This document shows, piece after piece, positions 1 to 10,070 of a DNA stretch of 64,000 bases. Source of the DNA: Okeania sp. KiyG1 (GTDB lineage Bacteria; Cyanobacteriota; Cyanobacteriia; Cyanobacteriales; Microcoleaceae); NCBI RefSeq assembly GCF_014132355.1, contig NZ_BLZO01000198.1:1-64000 (forward strand), written 5' to 3'. The notes under the pieces were generated by a model that saw only the letters and a program-made list of their open reading frames with translations, was not told the DNA's origin and made no database searches. Each line of letters starts with the position of its first letter. The first letter of the stretch is position 1. Position numbers and translations under genes: made by a program.

Positions 1-1464
1 TGGTTCAACGATGGTAGTGGCAAATTTACTGACTCTGGGCAATCTTTGGGGAGGTCCCAGGGCAGAGGAGTGAGTTTAGTAGATTTGGATGGAGATGGCG
101 ATCTGGATGCTTTTGTTGCTAATTGGAGTAATCAGCCAAACAAAATTTGGTTAAACGATGGTAGTGGCAAATTCACTGACTCTGGCCAAGCTTTGGGGAA
201 CTCCAGTAGCCAAGATGTAAGTGTAGCAGATGTGGATGGAGACGGTGATCTTGATGCTTTTGTTGCTAATCAAGGTAAGCCAAACAAAGTGTGGTTAAAC
301 GATGGTAGTGGCAAATTCACTAACTCTGGGCAATCTTTGGGGAATTCCAAGAGCTTAAGTGTAAGTTTAGCAGATGTAGATGGAGACGGTGATTTAGATG
401 CTTTTGTTGCTAATTATAATCAGCCAAACAAAGTGTGGTTCAACGATGGTAGTGGCAAATTCACTAACTCTGGGCAATCTTTGGGGAATTCTGCAAGCTG
501 GGATGTGAGTTTAGCAGATCTGGATGGAGATGGCGATCTGGATGCTTTTATTCCTAATGATGCTAATCAGCCAAACAAAGTGTGGTTCAACGATGGTAGT
601 GGCAAATTCACTGACTCTGGGCAATCTTTGGGGAGGTTCTATAGCCATGGTTCGAGTTTAGCAGATGTGGATGGAGACGGTGATCTGGATGCTTTTGTTG
701 CTAATAGGAATAAGCAGCCAAACAAAGTGTGGTTAAACGATGGTAGTGGCAAATTCACTGACTCTGGGCAATCTTTGGGGAATGTCACTAGCTTAGGTGT
801 AACTTTAGGAGATGTAGATGGAGACGGTGACTTTGATGCTTTTGTTGCCAATTATAATCAACCCAACAAAGTTTGGTTAAACAACCTAGATCAGTATATC
901 AAGACTTGTGAGAATACAGCACCGAACAACTTAGTAATCAATGGCAGCTTTGAAACACCAAAAACCCCTAAAGAAGAAGATTATGTTTTTGTAACTCCTT
1001 ATGGTTCGTATCCCAAATTAGTTCCTCCTGTGAAAGGATTGGATAATTGGGAATTAGTGGAAGGGCCTGGTATCATAGTTTATAACGATAATCTGTTTGT
1101 ATACGATGGCTACAAATACTTCCAAGCCTACGATGGTTCACAATTGGTGCAGCTAGATAGTGACAATGCCACAACTAAAATTTCTCAGAAAATAGCGACC
1201 CAACCAGGGGATATCTACAAGCTAACTTTTGGATTTGCAGGCAGTGGCAAATCAACGACAGAACATGACAAACTGAATGTAAATTGGGGTTCGGAATTAG
1301 TGGAAGCACTGGATAAACTTGACAGTGATACTGAATGGGAGGTGAAAACCTACAACCTGCAAGCGAAAAGCACTGAAACTGTTCTCAGCTTTGATAATCT
1401 GAATGAGACAGCTAATGGTTATGGTGCTAATCTTGATGGAATAAGCGTGAACTTATGTCAGTAG
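1..1464 (+). CDS. VCBS/FG-GAP repeat protein with C-terminal DUF642-like domain (5' end outside window)
   Basis: The reading frame is open from base 1, so this is the C-terminal part of a longer gene; the in-frame TTG at 46 lies inside a repeat and is not a start. About six tandem units of 47-50 residues each carry WLNDGSGKFT, SGQSLG and a Ca-binding D-x-D-G-D-G-D-x-D loop followed by DAFVAN, the pattern of VCBS/FG-GAP beta-propeller blades. After about codon 300 a different domain begins (NLVINGSFETP, LDNWEL, GSQLVQLD, ISQKIATQPGDIYKL), which resembles DUF642 / choice-of-anchor carbohydrate-binding modules. The repeats are almost identical at DNA level, so recombination could change their number. 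Such proteins are usually extracellular or surface-bound and Ca-dependent. Ligand and export route are not visible because the N-terminus is missing. The stop TAG lies just before a MITE. Confidence 0.85.
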   Translation, partial: WFNDGSGKFTDSGQSLGRSQGRGVSLVDLDGDGDLDAFVANWSNQPNKIWLNDGSGKFTDSGQALGNSSSQDVSVADVDGDGDLDAFVANQGKPNKVWLNDGSGKFTNSGQSLGNSKSLSVSLADVDGDGDLDAFVANYNQPNKVWFNDGSGKFTNSGQSLGNSASWDVSLADLDGDGDLDAFIPNDANQPNKVWFNDGSGKFTDSGQSLGRFYSHGSSLADVDGDGDLDAFVANRNKQPNKVWLNDGSGKFTDSGQSLGNVTSLGVTLGDVDGDGDFDAFVANYNQPNKVWLNNLDQYIKTCENTAPNNLVINGSFETPKTPKEEDYVFVTPYGSYPKLVPPVKGLDNWELVEGPGIIVYNDNLFVYDGYKYFQAYDGSQLVQLDSDNATTKISQKIATQPGDIYKLTFGFAGSGKSTTEHDKLNVNWGSELVEALDKLDSDTEWEVKTYNLQAKSTETVLSFDNLNETANGYGANLDGISVNLCQ

Positions 1465-1465
1465 T

Positions 1466-1626
1466 GATATCATGTCCGGTAGCATCGGTCTTGTATAGCA
1501 AAGGTAAGGAAGAAGGAAGAAGGAAGACGGAAGAGGAAGGAAGGCTACCCTCGCAAGAAAAAAACCATTATTTCCTGTAGATATTCACCTTTGGGTTTAC
1601 ACAAATGATATAAACGGACATGATAT
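1466..1626. repeat. MITE-like element, TATCATGTCCGG family, copy 1
   Basis: This segment starts GATATCATGTCCGGT and ends CGGACATGATAT, forming terminal inverted repeats. Inside are a purine-rich AAGGAAGA tract, GCTACCCTCGCAAG, and the phrase CCTGTAGATATTCACC. It is the reverse complement of the copy at 2453-2630 and matches the copy at 8632-8810. No coding capacity is seen. Mobility by a transposase elsewhere is inferred from the inverted ends. Confidence 0.75.
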
Positions 1627-1716
1627 GATATTTGGCTAAAGTTTTGGAGCGATCGCCTTAGCTAGATCAAACAGGGCGATCGCTCTGCTCTACTGGTGTA
1701 ACGCAGGTGATTTTGT

Positions 1717-1993
1717 GATATCAAATCCGGTAGCATCGGTGTAATTAGATGGGGAGATGGGGAGATGGGGAGTGTGGGAGATGGGGAGTGTGGGAGATGG
1801 GGAGATGGGGAGATGGGGAGTGTGGGAGATGGGGAGATGGGGAGATGGAGGGATGGGGAGATGGAGGGATGGGGAGATGGGGAGATGGGGAGATGGGGAG
1901 ATGGGGAGATGGGGAGATGGGGAGATTAAGAAATATTTGGTAATGGTTGAAGATGGAACATTTTTTACGTGCCGAATTAAACGGATTTGATAT
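1717..1993. repeat. MITE-like element filled by a GGGGAGAT minisatellite
   Basis: The ends are GATATCAAATCCGGT and CGGATTTGATAT, a variant of the TATCATGTCCGG ends. The middle (1749-1926) is an array of about 20 GGGGAGAT / GGGAGTGT / GGAGGGAT units. Open frames across it are low-complexity artefacts. The next element starts directly at 1994. Confidence 0.7.
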
Positions 1994-2126
1994 GATATCA
2001 TGTCCGGTTGAATAATTAGACTTTGCTGGAAGGAAGGCAGAAGGCAGAGAGAGGGTAGGAGGCAGAAGGTTTTCTCCCATTGTCACCTTAATTTTATACA
2101 CGCTCCGATGCTACCGGACATGATAT
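1994..2126. repeat. MITE-like element, TATCATGTCCGG family, copy 3
   Basis: The ends are GATATCATGTCCGGT and ACCGGACATGATAT. The 133-bp body has a purine-rich GGAAGGCAG tract and no gene. It directly follows the minisatellite-bearing element, so the two are arrayed in tandem. Confidence 0.7.
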
Positions 2127-2209
2127 GAATTAGATTTTGTAGCGTGCATTATATTATGTCAGGTTGAATAGTTATAAATAAATGACGGAGGAGTCAGGAG
2201 TCAGGAGTC

Positions 2210-2430
2210 ATATCATGTCCGGTTGAATACTTACACTTTGGAGGAGGTAATACCAATTTGATAAATGTTTGCTACAAATAGTTAGGCTATTTCTTAGGAG
2301 TCAACCCACCCCTCGCCCCTCCCCTCCCAACCCACCCCTAACCCCGACCGTGGAGGGGAGGGGAAGAAAGAAGAACAACTGGAGTTGAAGGAGAAAGTTT
2401 TTTTTATAACTAATTATCCGGACATGATAT
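2210..2430. repeat. MITE-like element with nested GC-rich repeat
   Basis: ATATCATGTCCGGTTGAATA on the left and ATCCGGACATGATAT on the right bound this element. Nested at about 2254-2360 is a second repeat (ATTTGATAAATGTTTGCTAC, then a CCCACCCCTCGCCCC block and GACCGTGGAGG). That nested repeat recurs almost unchanged at about 50367-50481. Confidence 0.65.
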
Positions 2431-2452
2431 AAGAAATAATAAATAAGAAGTA

Positions 2453-2630
2453 ATATCATGTCCGAACGCAATCGTTTGTGTAAACCCAAGGGTGAATATC
2501 TACAGGAAATTTAGATTTTTTTCTTGCGAGGGTAGCCTTCTTCCCTCTTCTTTCCTCTTCCCTCTTCCCTCTTCCAACTTTGGTCTTCCTTACCTTTGCT
2601 ATACAAGACCGATGCTACCGGACATGATAT
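2453..2630. repeat. MITE-like element, TATCATGTCCGG family, copy 5
   Basis: This inverted counterpart of 1466-1626 has ATATCATGTCCGAACG on the left, GTGAATATCTACAGGAA and a CTTCCCTCTTCC tract inside, and GATGCTACCGGACATGATAT on the right. The five elements fill most of the 1.3-kb gap between the VCBS gene and the phytase/GDPD gene; the remaining 130 bp to 2763 holds no clear gene. Confidence 0.75.
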
Positions 2631-2763
2631 AAGGAGTAAGAAGTAAATTCTAGTGGTCAATAGGAGTCAAGGATTCAGTCGGTAGACTACAGTAAGGAAG
2701 TTCCATGGAACCTCCCTAATAAAAGTAAAGATTTGTCTCTACTACTTGACAGATGTTACCTTC

Positions 2764-5700
2764 TTACCTGATTTGGAAATTATCCTCAGTAATAGTAGGC
2801 GCACCGTCAAGGATAGCAAACTGAGTAGAATCATCACCTGTATTGTAGAACAGACCGCCAGACTCTTCACTGTAAACAATGAAAGCACTAGAACTATCTA
2901 CATCATCATCGTCGGTGACTATCACGAAATCACTATCAACGCTGAACCCAATTCCAGCAGCACTGTCAAGAGCAGTAAAGGTTGACTTATCTAAGAGGAT
3001 CAGGTCGATCTCTTGAAACTCTAGAATAGTGTCAACACCAAAATCATCGGTGTCAAATTCCTGATTACTATTGTAGATAAAACGGTCAATACTAGCTCCA
3101 CCAGTAATAGTATCGTCTCCGGGACCACCATTAATGCGATCGCGACCTTGACCACCATTCAGCACATCATTTCCATCACCACCAAACAAGAAGTCAAAAC
3201 CAGGACGACCTTGTAGTGTATCATCTCCATCTTGCCCATATAGGAAGTCATTGCCACGACCACCAATTATTTCATCGTCACCAACACCACCTACTAAGGT
3301 ATCCGCACCATTCAATCCCGAAATAGTATCGTCACCAGTACCACCATTGAGAGTGTCTGGTTGAGGAGTACCTACAATTAACTGGTCATTACCAACAGAG
3401 GTATCTTGAATAACGACTTCAGCTACTCGATTTTGGGCATCAACAATATAACCATCTCCTGGTGCTGGTGCCAACCAAGCCGTTATAGTTTCATCTCCTT
3501 CCAATTGATTATCAGGAATAGTTGTCCAAGTCACAGTTGCTGTAGTTGCTCCTGCGTCAATAGTAATGGTAGAAAGGAGTCCACTGCCTAATACATCGAA
3601 GTCTAGGTTAGAAGCATTAGTTAGCTCAGGAGGAAATAATACATCACCAAAATCATTAATTAGCTCAGGAGGAAATAATGCATCACCAAAATCATTATCA
3701 GTATTCGTTTCTAACCAATTCACTTGTAAACCTCCACTCGGAGCAGCTCTAGTTAAATTGAAGGTTAAGGTGTATTGGTCTTCATCTTCAGTTAGAGGTT
3801 GATCCCCCTGTCCAAACTCGATACTTACTATGGTAGGTGGGTTCAATACTGTTAAGTTCAGAAGTTCATCTAGGTCTATCTGGATAATCTCGTTATTATC
3901 AATATCTGGTCCCCGACCAATGGAGAAAGGATAGTTATTGTCATTGGCAACTAGAATAGTATCTTCATCAAGAACTAACACATTTTCAATGGTGACAAAC
4001 GGGAAGTCAAAGGTAGTTTCGCCATCATCGTTGAGGTCATTGGGGTCGTCAATATTTAGTAAGTCTACAACTTCCTCTTTGGCAACAAAACCTTCGTCAT
4101 CAACTTCAGAAATGTCAATCTTAAAGATTTTCTTGAACTGAGCGTCGTCCCCTTGCTCGCCATCCCTTTCAATGACTAAAAATTCAGTTTCATTGATGGG
4201 AGTAAAATCACCAATAGCATGACCAGCAACATCTGTGGGGTAGAAACCGACTAGACCTTCAAAAGAACTAGACTCAGGATCGAATTCATAGATCCGGAGG
4301 GCATTTTCTGGATCGCCTGCAACTGCACCCTCTAATAAAGGATAGAAAGTTTCGCGATCGGGACTGAATGCCATACCTTCATAACCACGGGTACGAGGTA
4401 AGTTAGGTTCATCAATAAATTGGTCTACAACTATACTACCTGTGGCAGGGAAGTCAGTAAAGAAACCATCTGCACCTATTTCGATGAGTTGCTCAAATTC
4501 TTCTCCTGGAGTCTGGGGTGTACCGTCTTCGGTCAGAGTTAGAAAACGCTCTTCATCCCGCAAGGTATAGGGGTGAACTTGTAAACCTGCATCGTGAGCA
4601 TCCTCAATAAAGGAAGTAATTTCTCCTGTCAACTGCTCATCAATTTCTGCTTCTCCGTCTCCATCACCATCAACTGGAGTATCTAAAGAGTTGCGCAACA
4701 GAATATTATTTTTCCAAGGTCCTGCACCTTCTGCGTACAACTCGCCGATCGCTTCTAGAAGTTCTGGACTGTCAAGGTCTGCATAAACTGTATTTTCAGA
4801 CAGAGGAGTATCTAGTGCATCTAGGAATTCTTGACCGTAAATATCTACTAAGTCGTTACCTTCAGCAACATTAAACCGGATGTCGAATGGGAAGGAGAAG
4901 GTATCAGTTGGATCTGCTTCATCAGTTGTATCCCCATAGAGTTGAACTAAAGGAATATCTCCGAGTTCTGCATTATCCAACTGTTCTTGTAAGTCAATTA
5001 AGTTGGCAAACTCAAATGACTGAATAAAAATACGGTCGGGGTCAGTGAAACCTGTATCTTGCAGGGTTTCAATTAGTGCTTCTTCTAAAGATAAGTCCTG
5101 CTCATCAAAGAAGGTGGGGTGTTTGGTTTCAGGATAGATACCAACCTCAAACCCAAAACCTTCCATTTCTTGTACCAACTCAATAACTTCCTCGAAAGTG
5201 GGAATTTCAAACTCACCATTGAAAGATTGGTCGCGGAAGTCACGAGGTTGAACGGCACGCAGTTGCTTAATTTCTTCCAGAGTAAAGTCTTCAGCAAAAT
5301 AAGCAGTAGTTTCTACACCATCAAGGAGCTTTGTACTTTGACGTTCTGGACCGAATACTTCAGCAACGTTGGTGGTATCGTCCAACATGGGTTCGTGTCG
5401 GGCAATGAGAACACCATCGAAAGTCGTTACGAGGTCTGGTTCAACGAAGTCTGCACCTTGAACGATCGCTAGACGATATGCTTCTAAAGTATGTTCTGGG
5501 AAGTCACCACTTGCACCCCTGTGTCCGATAACTATTGGTGCGCTACCGTCGAGAGTATTAAAGCGGAAGTCAGGATTTTGAGGCGATCGTACTTCGTCGG
5601 TAACTATAACATCTCGAACGGGGTCCCCTGTGCGTGCGAAGTCGGTAAAGAAACCATCTGCTCCAATTTCGATGAGTTGTTCAAATTCTTCTTCAGGAGT

Positions 5701-7875
5701 CTGGGGTGTTCCTGTTCCTAAAGCTTCAAAGGAAATACTACCCTCAGCAACATAAGCTCCTCCTGTTGGAATAAGTAACCCTGTATCTGGGTCTGTTATA
5801 AAACGGACGTCAGAATCTTCTGAGAGAGGAAAACCAAATCCCACGAAACCAGAAGTATCAACTTCAGTATCAATTGGATCGACTGTACCACTTCCCTCAA
5901 CAATATCTAGATCGTTATCATTCAAAAAGTCTTCTGATATAAACACACTGTTGAAGCTACCTGAGTCTGAACCACCAACTATTACAAACTCACCTGTTTC
6001 CTCATTCTCTTCTAACAAAAAGTTGTCAATGAAAAAACCTGCTTCTGTACCTGCTAAGTCAGGTTCACCTATTTCTTCTGCAAGTTCGGGAGCAACAAAC
6101 AAGGGAATTGGTGGCGTAGTAACTATTCCTGTATTCTCGTCTAAGATTAAGTCTGCTGGAGTGAATGTAAAGTCAAAGAATGGTTCTAGATTATTACCTT
6201 GTTCGTCAGTTTGAGTGTTATCAATACGACTATAAAGAGCAGCATTTCCACCGGGACGCTCTATACCTATTAAGGCGTTGACAATTAATTGCGGACTATC
6301 AAATTCCTCAGTATTATTAGGGTTAAGAGTTAGAAAACGTTCTTCATCCCGTAAAGTGTAGGGGTGAACTTGTAAACCTGCATCGTGAGCATCCTCAATA
6401 AATGAGGTAATTTCTCCGGTTAACTGATCGTCAATTTCTGCTTCTCCGTCTCCGTCTCCATCAACATCTGTCTCTAGAGATTCGCGCAACAGAATGTTAT
6501 TTTTCCAAGGTCCTGCACCTTCTGCATACAACTCGCTGATCGCTTCTAAAAGTTCTGCACTGTCGAGGTCTGCATAAACTGTATTTTCAGATAGAGGAGT
6601 ATCTAGTGCGTCTAGGAATTCTTGACCGTAAATATCTACTAAGTCATTACCTTCAGCGACATTAAAACGGATATCGAAGGGGAAGGAGAACCCAGCTTCA
6701 GGATTAGCTCCTTCGGTAGTATTTCCATAGAGTTGAACTAAAGGGATATCTCCAAGTTCTGCACTGTCTAACTGTTCTTGTAAGTCAATTAAGTTAGCAA
6801 ATTCAAAGGATTGAATGAAAATGCGATTTGGATCGGTGAAATTTGTATCTTGGAGGGTTTGAATTAAGGGTTCTTCTAAAGATAAATCTTGTTCATCAAA
6901 GAATGTAGGGTGTTTGGTTTCAGGATAGATGCCAACTTCAACTCCTGTTTCTGCTTCTACTTTTTGAACGAGTTCGATGACTTCTTCTAATGTCGGAATC
7001 TCAAATAACCCATCAAAACCAGGGTCGCGGGAGTCACGAGATTGAACAGCACGCAGTTGTTTGATTTCTTCTAGAGTAAAGTCTTCTGCAAAATAAGCTG
7101 TAGTTTCTACACCATCAAGTAACTTAGTACTTTGACGCTCTGGACCGAATACTTCAGCAACATTCGTAGTATTGTCCAACATGGGTTCGTGTCGGGCAAT
7201 GAGAAAGCCATCAGAAGTAGTTACCAAGTCGGGTTCGATGAAGTCTGCACCTGCGGCGATCGCTGCTTCATAAGCTGCTAGGGTATGTTCGGGTAAGTCT
7301 CCACTTGCACCTCTATGGGCAATAACTAGAGGTTCTTGACTGTTAAGGGTGTTGAGTTCAATAGGGTTGGGTGTGGCAATTGGAGCTTCTAATAAAGTTC
7401 CGGTACTATCGAAGTGTAAGATATAAGGTCCGAATTCTTCTCCGATCCAAATATCGCCATTATTATCAATAACAAAAGACTCTATATCAAAGTCTGCTCC
7501 TGTTAAGAGGCGATCGTTTGTATCTTCATTGACAATATCAAAGGGTATAAGATTATCAGGATCTGCTAGTTGAATAAAGTCTTGAACCTCAACAGTAGCA
7601 TCACCATCTTCTGTTCCAGCAAAGTCGGGGTCAACTTGATATAGTCTGAGTAAATAATCTGCACTATTTCCTTGAGAACCGAAACCGTTATCAGAGAGAA
7701 ACCAATAACTGCTGCCATCTTCGCTATCGGGAGCAAATTGAACGCCACTAAAACCTTGGACTGGTTGACTGTCAAATGGTGTGGGTCGATTATTTGTATT
7801 AATGAAGTTCCCTGATGGGGGACCGTCTGCAAATGTGTCTGCTGGTAATACAGCAAATCCTGTTAATTCTGCCAT
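2764..7875 (-). CDS. Secreted phytase-like / tandem glycerophosphodiesterase / Calx-beta / RTX protein
   Basis: This 1703-residue mosaic protein is probably a phosphoesterase scavenging organic phosphate outside the cell. Residues 1-170 and about 1163-1340 look like two halves of an esterase-like-phytase propeller (YWFLSDNGFGSQ, DIWIGEEFGPY; then GYEGMAFSPD, IENVLVLDEDTILVANDNN). Between them sit two GDPD barrels. GDPD1 (about 181-517) has HRG at 187-189, E214, D216 and H229. GDPD2 (about 779-1142) has H785, R786, E812, D814 and H827. GDPD1 is itself interrupted: its last strand (GTPQTPEEEFEQL, 722-747) is displaced by about 200 inserted residues. A Calx-beta-like domain (1346-1490) contains a 13-residue tandem duplication. 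RTX nonapeptides (GGxGxDxL) at 1494-1592 and an acidic tail suggest type I secretion; no Sec signal is seen. The start is ATG with GAGAGGAG upstream. Domain homology is clear; natural substrate and phosphate regulation are inferred. Confidence 0.88.
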   Translation of the reverse strand: MAELTGFAVLPADTFADGPPSGNFINTNNRPTPFDSQPVQGFSGVQFAPDSEDGSSYWFLSDNGFGSQGNSADYLLRLYQVDPDFAGTEDGDATVEVQDFIQLADPDNLIPFDIVNEDTNDRLLTGADFDIESFVIDNNGDIWIGEEFGPYILHFDSTGTLLEAPIATPNPIELNTLNSQEPLVIAHRGASGDLPEHTLAAYEAAIAAGADFIEPDLVTTSDGFLIARHEPMLDNTTNVAEVFGPERQSTKLLDGVETTAYFAEDFTLEEIKQLRAVQSRDSRDPGFDGLFEIPTLEEVIELVQKVEAETGVEVGIYPETKHPTFFDEQDLSLEEPLIQTLQDTNFTDPNRIFIQSFEFANLIDLQEQLDSAELGDIPLVQLYGNTTEGANPEAGFSFPFDIRFNVAEGNDLVDIYGQEFLDALDTPLSENTVYADLDSAELLEAISELYAEGAGPWKNNILLRESLETDVDGDGDGEAEIDDQLTGEITSFIEDAHDAGLQVHPYTLRDEERFLTLNPNNTEEFDSPQLIVNALIGIERPGGNAALYSRIDNTQTDEQGNNLEPFFDFTFTPADLILDENTGIVTTPPIPLFVAPELAEEIGEPDLAGTEAGFFIDNFLLEENEETGEFVIVGGSDSGSFNSVFISEDFLNDNDLDIVEGSGTVDPIDTEVDTSGFVGFGFPLSEDSDVRFITDPDTGLLIPTGGAYVAEGSISFEALGTGTPQTPEEEFEQLIEIGADGFFTDFARTGDPVRDVIVTDEVRSPQNPDFRFNTLDGSAPIVIGHRGASGDFPEHTLEAYRLAIVQGADFVEPDLVTTFDGVLIARHEPMLDDTTNVAEVFGPERQSTKLLDGVETTAYFAEDFTLEEIKQLRAVQPRDFRDQSFNGEFEIPTFEEVIELVQEMEGFGFEVGIYPETKHPTFFDEQDLSLEEALIETLQDTGFTDPDRIFIQSFEFANLIDLQEQLDNAELGDIPLVQLYGDTTDEADPTDTFSFPFDIRFNVAEGNDLVDIYGQEFLDALDTPLSENTVYADLDSPELLEAIGELYAEGAGPWKNNILLRNSLDTPVDGDGDGEAEIDEQLTGEITSFIEDAHDAGLQVHPYTLRDEERFLTLTEDGTPQTPGEEFEQLIEIGADGFFTDFPATGSIVVDQFIDEPNLPRTRGYEGMAFSPDRETFYPLLEGAVAGDPENALRIYEFDPESSSFEGLVGFYPTDVAGHAIGDFTPINETEFLVIERDGEQGDDAQFKKIFKIDISEVDDEGFVAKEEVVDLLNIDDPNDLNDDGETTFDFPFVTIENVLVLDEDTILVANDNNYPFSIGRGPDIDNNEIIQIDLDELLNLTVLNPPTIVSIEFGQGDQPLTEDEDQYTLTFNLTRAAPSGGLQVNWLETNTDNDFGDALFPPELINDFGDVLFPPELTNASNLDFDVLGSGLLSTITIDAGATTATVTWTTIPDNQLEGDETITAWLAPAPGDGYIVDAQNRVAEVVIQDTSVGNDQLIVGTPQPDTLNGGTGDDTISGLNGADTLVGGVGDDEIIGGRGNDFLYGQDGDDTLQGRPGFDFLFGGDGNDVLNGGQGRDRINGGPGDDTITGGASIDRFIYNSNQEFDTDDFGVDTILEFQEIDLILLDKSTFTALDSAAGIGFSVDSDFVIVTDDDDVDSSSAFIVYSEESGGLFYNTGDDSTQFAILDGAPTITEDNFQIR

Positions 7876-8631
7876 TTGATTCTCCTCTCACCTTAAAATT
7901 GATGTTTTAGATTGATTTTCTATTTGGAAATTCGATAAAAAAAAAGTTTTATCTGAGGCATAAAAATACAGTCAAGAAATATGCCTTGTAGTTGATTTTT
8001 AGGAATCAATCTAAATCCAAATTTCTGAACAAGCTGAAATGTCTATTTGACTCTTTAAGCTTTGCTCTATAAAAATCAATTGGAAATTTTTACTAATTCC
8101 CAGCACATTTTATTGGGTGAAGATTAAATCAATATTTCAAAGAGGTTAAGAAAATATTTTTTTCGGTTAAAGAAATAAAATAAATAGTTTAAGTTACAAA
8201 AAAAACGTTTACCGAAATATTGTGGTTTAATACCATTTATCAAAAACTTTTCTACATTTTATTGAGCAGGGGACCCACCCTCGCCCCTCCCCCTCCTGGG
8301 AGGGGAAGTAGGGGAGTGGGGGAGTGGGGGAGAAGTAAAAAATAAGAATAATTAACATTAACTGGGCTATTTTTAGCAAAAAAGTAACTCTACCTGTTTT
8401 GATTAATTAAAAACTGAAATCTTACCCAAGTATAGCGTTACTTTTAGGAATTGGTTTAAAGCCTCCCCTTGATCGGGGATAATAAATAAAAATGTTCATG
8501 ATTAGTCAATCAATTCCGTTTTAAAGGAGAGGTAATTCTAAATTCTAAATTCTAAATTCTAAATTCTTGAAAGAGGAAGTTATATACAAATTTTTAGCAC
8601 TACTACTTAACTTAGTTATGAAAATTAAGTT

Positions 8632-8810
8632 ATATAATGTCCGCTGGGGCGCGTTTGTGTAAAATCAAGGGTGAATATCTACAGGAAATTTACGTTTTTT
8701 CACACTTTTAAGCCTTCTTCCCTCTTCCCTCTTCCCTCTTCCTTCTTCCTTCTTCCTTCTTCCTTCTTCCTTACTTCACTATACAATACCGATGCTACCG
8801 GACATGATAT
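8632..8810. repeat. MITE-like element, TATCATGTCCGG family, copy 6
   Basis: The left end is ATATAATGTCCGCTGG and the right end GATGCTACCGGACATGATAT. The internal phrase GTGAATATCTACAGGAAATT and the CTTCCCTCTTCC tract are shared with 2453-2630, in the same orientation. Tract length differs between copies. Confidence 0.75.
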
Positions 8811-9247
8811 TAGTCACTTAACATCACAATTTTTTTGCTAATTTTCATGGAAATACTAAATGATTTTTGTGGATTGAAATAATGACTGATTTTATAAATA
8901 TTGATTTTTATAAATCAAGAAAAATCAGTATTTCAGGTGAATTTATATCAACCTACTGCCATAGTAGAGAAATTTTTTAATGTCTGACTATAGAAATTTG
9001 CACTTCAACTATCAGTCTGATTTTTTCTATCTTGAAAAACATAGAGATAACTTAACTTTTACCATTTCGGTTTGTACCAATCGTCACGAAAAAGTATACT
9101 CTTATATTTTAACTTATTGCCATCAATGAGTAAGTATTAAAAGAAACAATTTTCAATCTAATATAGTGTTTTTATTTGAGATATAAATCTAGATTGAGGT
9201 TTTTTCTAAGAAAAAAATAACGCCGAGTGAATACCTTATATCCTTGT

Positions 9248-9420
9248 GTTTACTACTATTTAATGCTGTTTTACCTCCTTTACTATTCCCTCCATACCTT
9301 TTTCATAGAACTTAGTCTCCACATCCCAGATAAAAACGCTATATTTGAAATTATTAGTAAATACATTTGTAAGCATTTCCTGCGGAATGCTGCCCAAACA
9401 GCTATTAGCAGTCAGCTCGA
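9248..9420. repeat. Dispersed repeat shared with 50689-50930
   Basis: TACTATTTAATGCTGTTTT, CTTTACTATTCCC and CACATCCCAGATAAAAACGC at 9248-9347 recur at 50689-50780. The following TAAGCATTTCCTGCGGAATG with AACAGC recurs at about 50875-50930, 19467-19530 and 54430-54490. A 74-codon open frame over this segment is rejected because the repeat explains it. Confidence 0.6.
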
Positions 9421-10070
9421 GGGCAATAAGACCTTACTTTTAAGGACATAGTTTAAATGAATATAGACTTTAACGACTTTTGTAGTAAGATTAATTCTAG
9501 CTCAATTAATACAGCTTTAAATCCACACGAAAAGCAATAGCTGATAGCTGACGGCTGAATGCTTACATACATTTTGGTATAAGAATATAGAAATCTTTAT
9601 TACTAGAATAAAATTAGATTATTATAAACCATATTTTTCTAAAAGCGCAGCACCAAAAAAAATGCGTACCAAAAAAAATCCCTAAACCCCTATGCTTAAC
9701 TAACGGCGCTACAGAATTTATAGAACTACATAAATATTCGTCTATTTCCTATTCCCCACTCCCCACTCCCTACTCCCTTTTCACTCAAATTTATTGTCAA
9801 ACGCCAAAGAACATACTGCTATATTTATCAGAATTTTCTGATTCCCTGCTTCTTCTCTTGATGCACTACCAGGTACTTCTAAGTTCTTACAAAGGAGCTA
9901 ACGTAGTTCGCTGACCCTAGGTGGTAAAACTATTCCATATTCCCTTCTTATAGCGGTTTTCAAATAGATAGACTACAGTGGCCAAAGTATTCTCCTACTG
10001 CCTACTCCCTGCTCCCTACTCCCTGCTCCCTAACTCAAAAGAATTGTGTCGTCTACTTAAATGAATTGCT

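Larger units (their letters stand above)
7876..10070. other. 2.2-kb non-coding, repeat-rich gap
   Basis: The stretch is AT-rich. It holds a GC-rich CCCTCGCCCCTCCCC block at about 8274-8315, a fold-back-type repeat at about 8448-8540 (GGTTTAAAGCCTCCCC to GGAGAGGTAATTC), a MITE copy at 8632-8810 and dispersed repeats at 9248-9420. Short open frames here have no codon structure I trust. Promoters for the divergent flanking genes must lie near its ends but I cannot place them. Confidence 0.6.

Noticed and set aside
1690-2101. Several open frames on both strands over the GGGGAGAT array
   Set aside because: They encode only low-complexity PSPHLPIS or GRWGDGEM repeats created by the minisatellite.
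2746-6214. Plus-strand frames inside the phytase/GDPD gene
   Set aside because: They lie antisense to a 1703-codon gene with clear domains and have no recognisable motifs.
9227-9451. 74-codon frame starting at 9227
   Set aside because: It lies over a dispersed repeat that recurs at 50689 without an equivalent frame.
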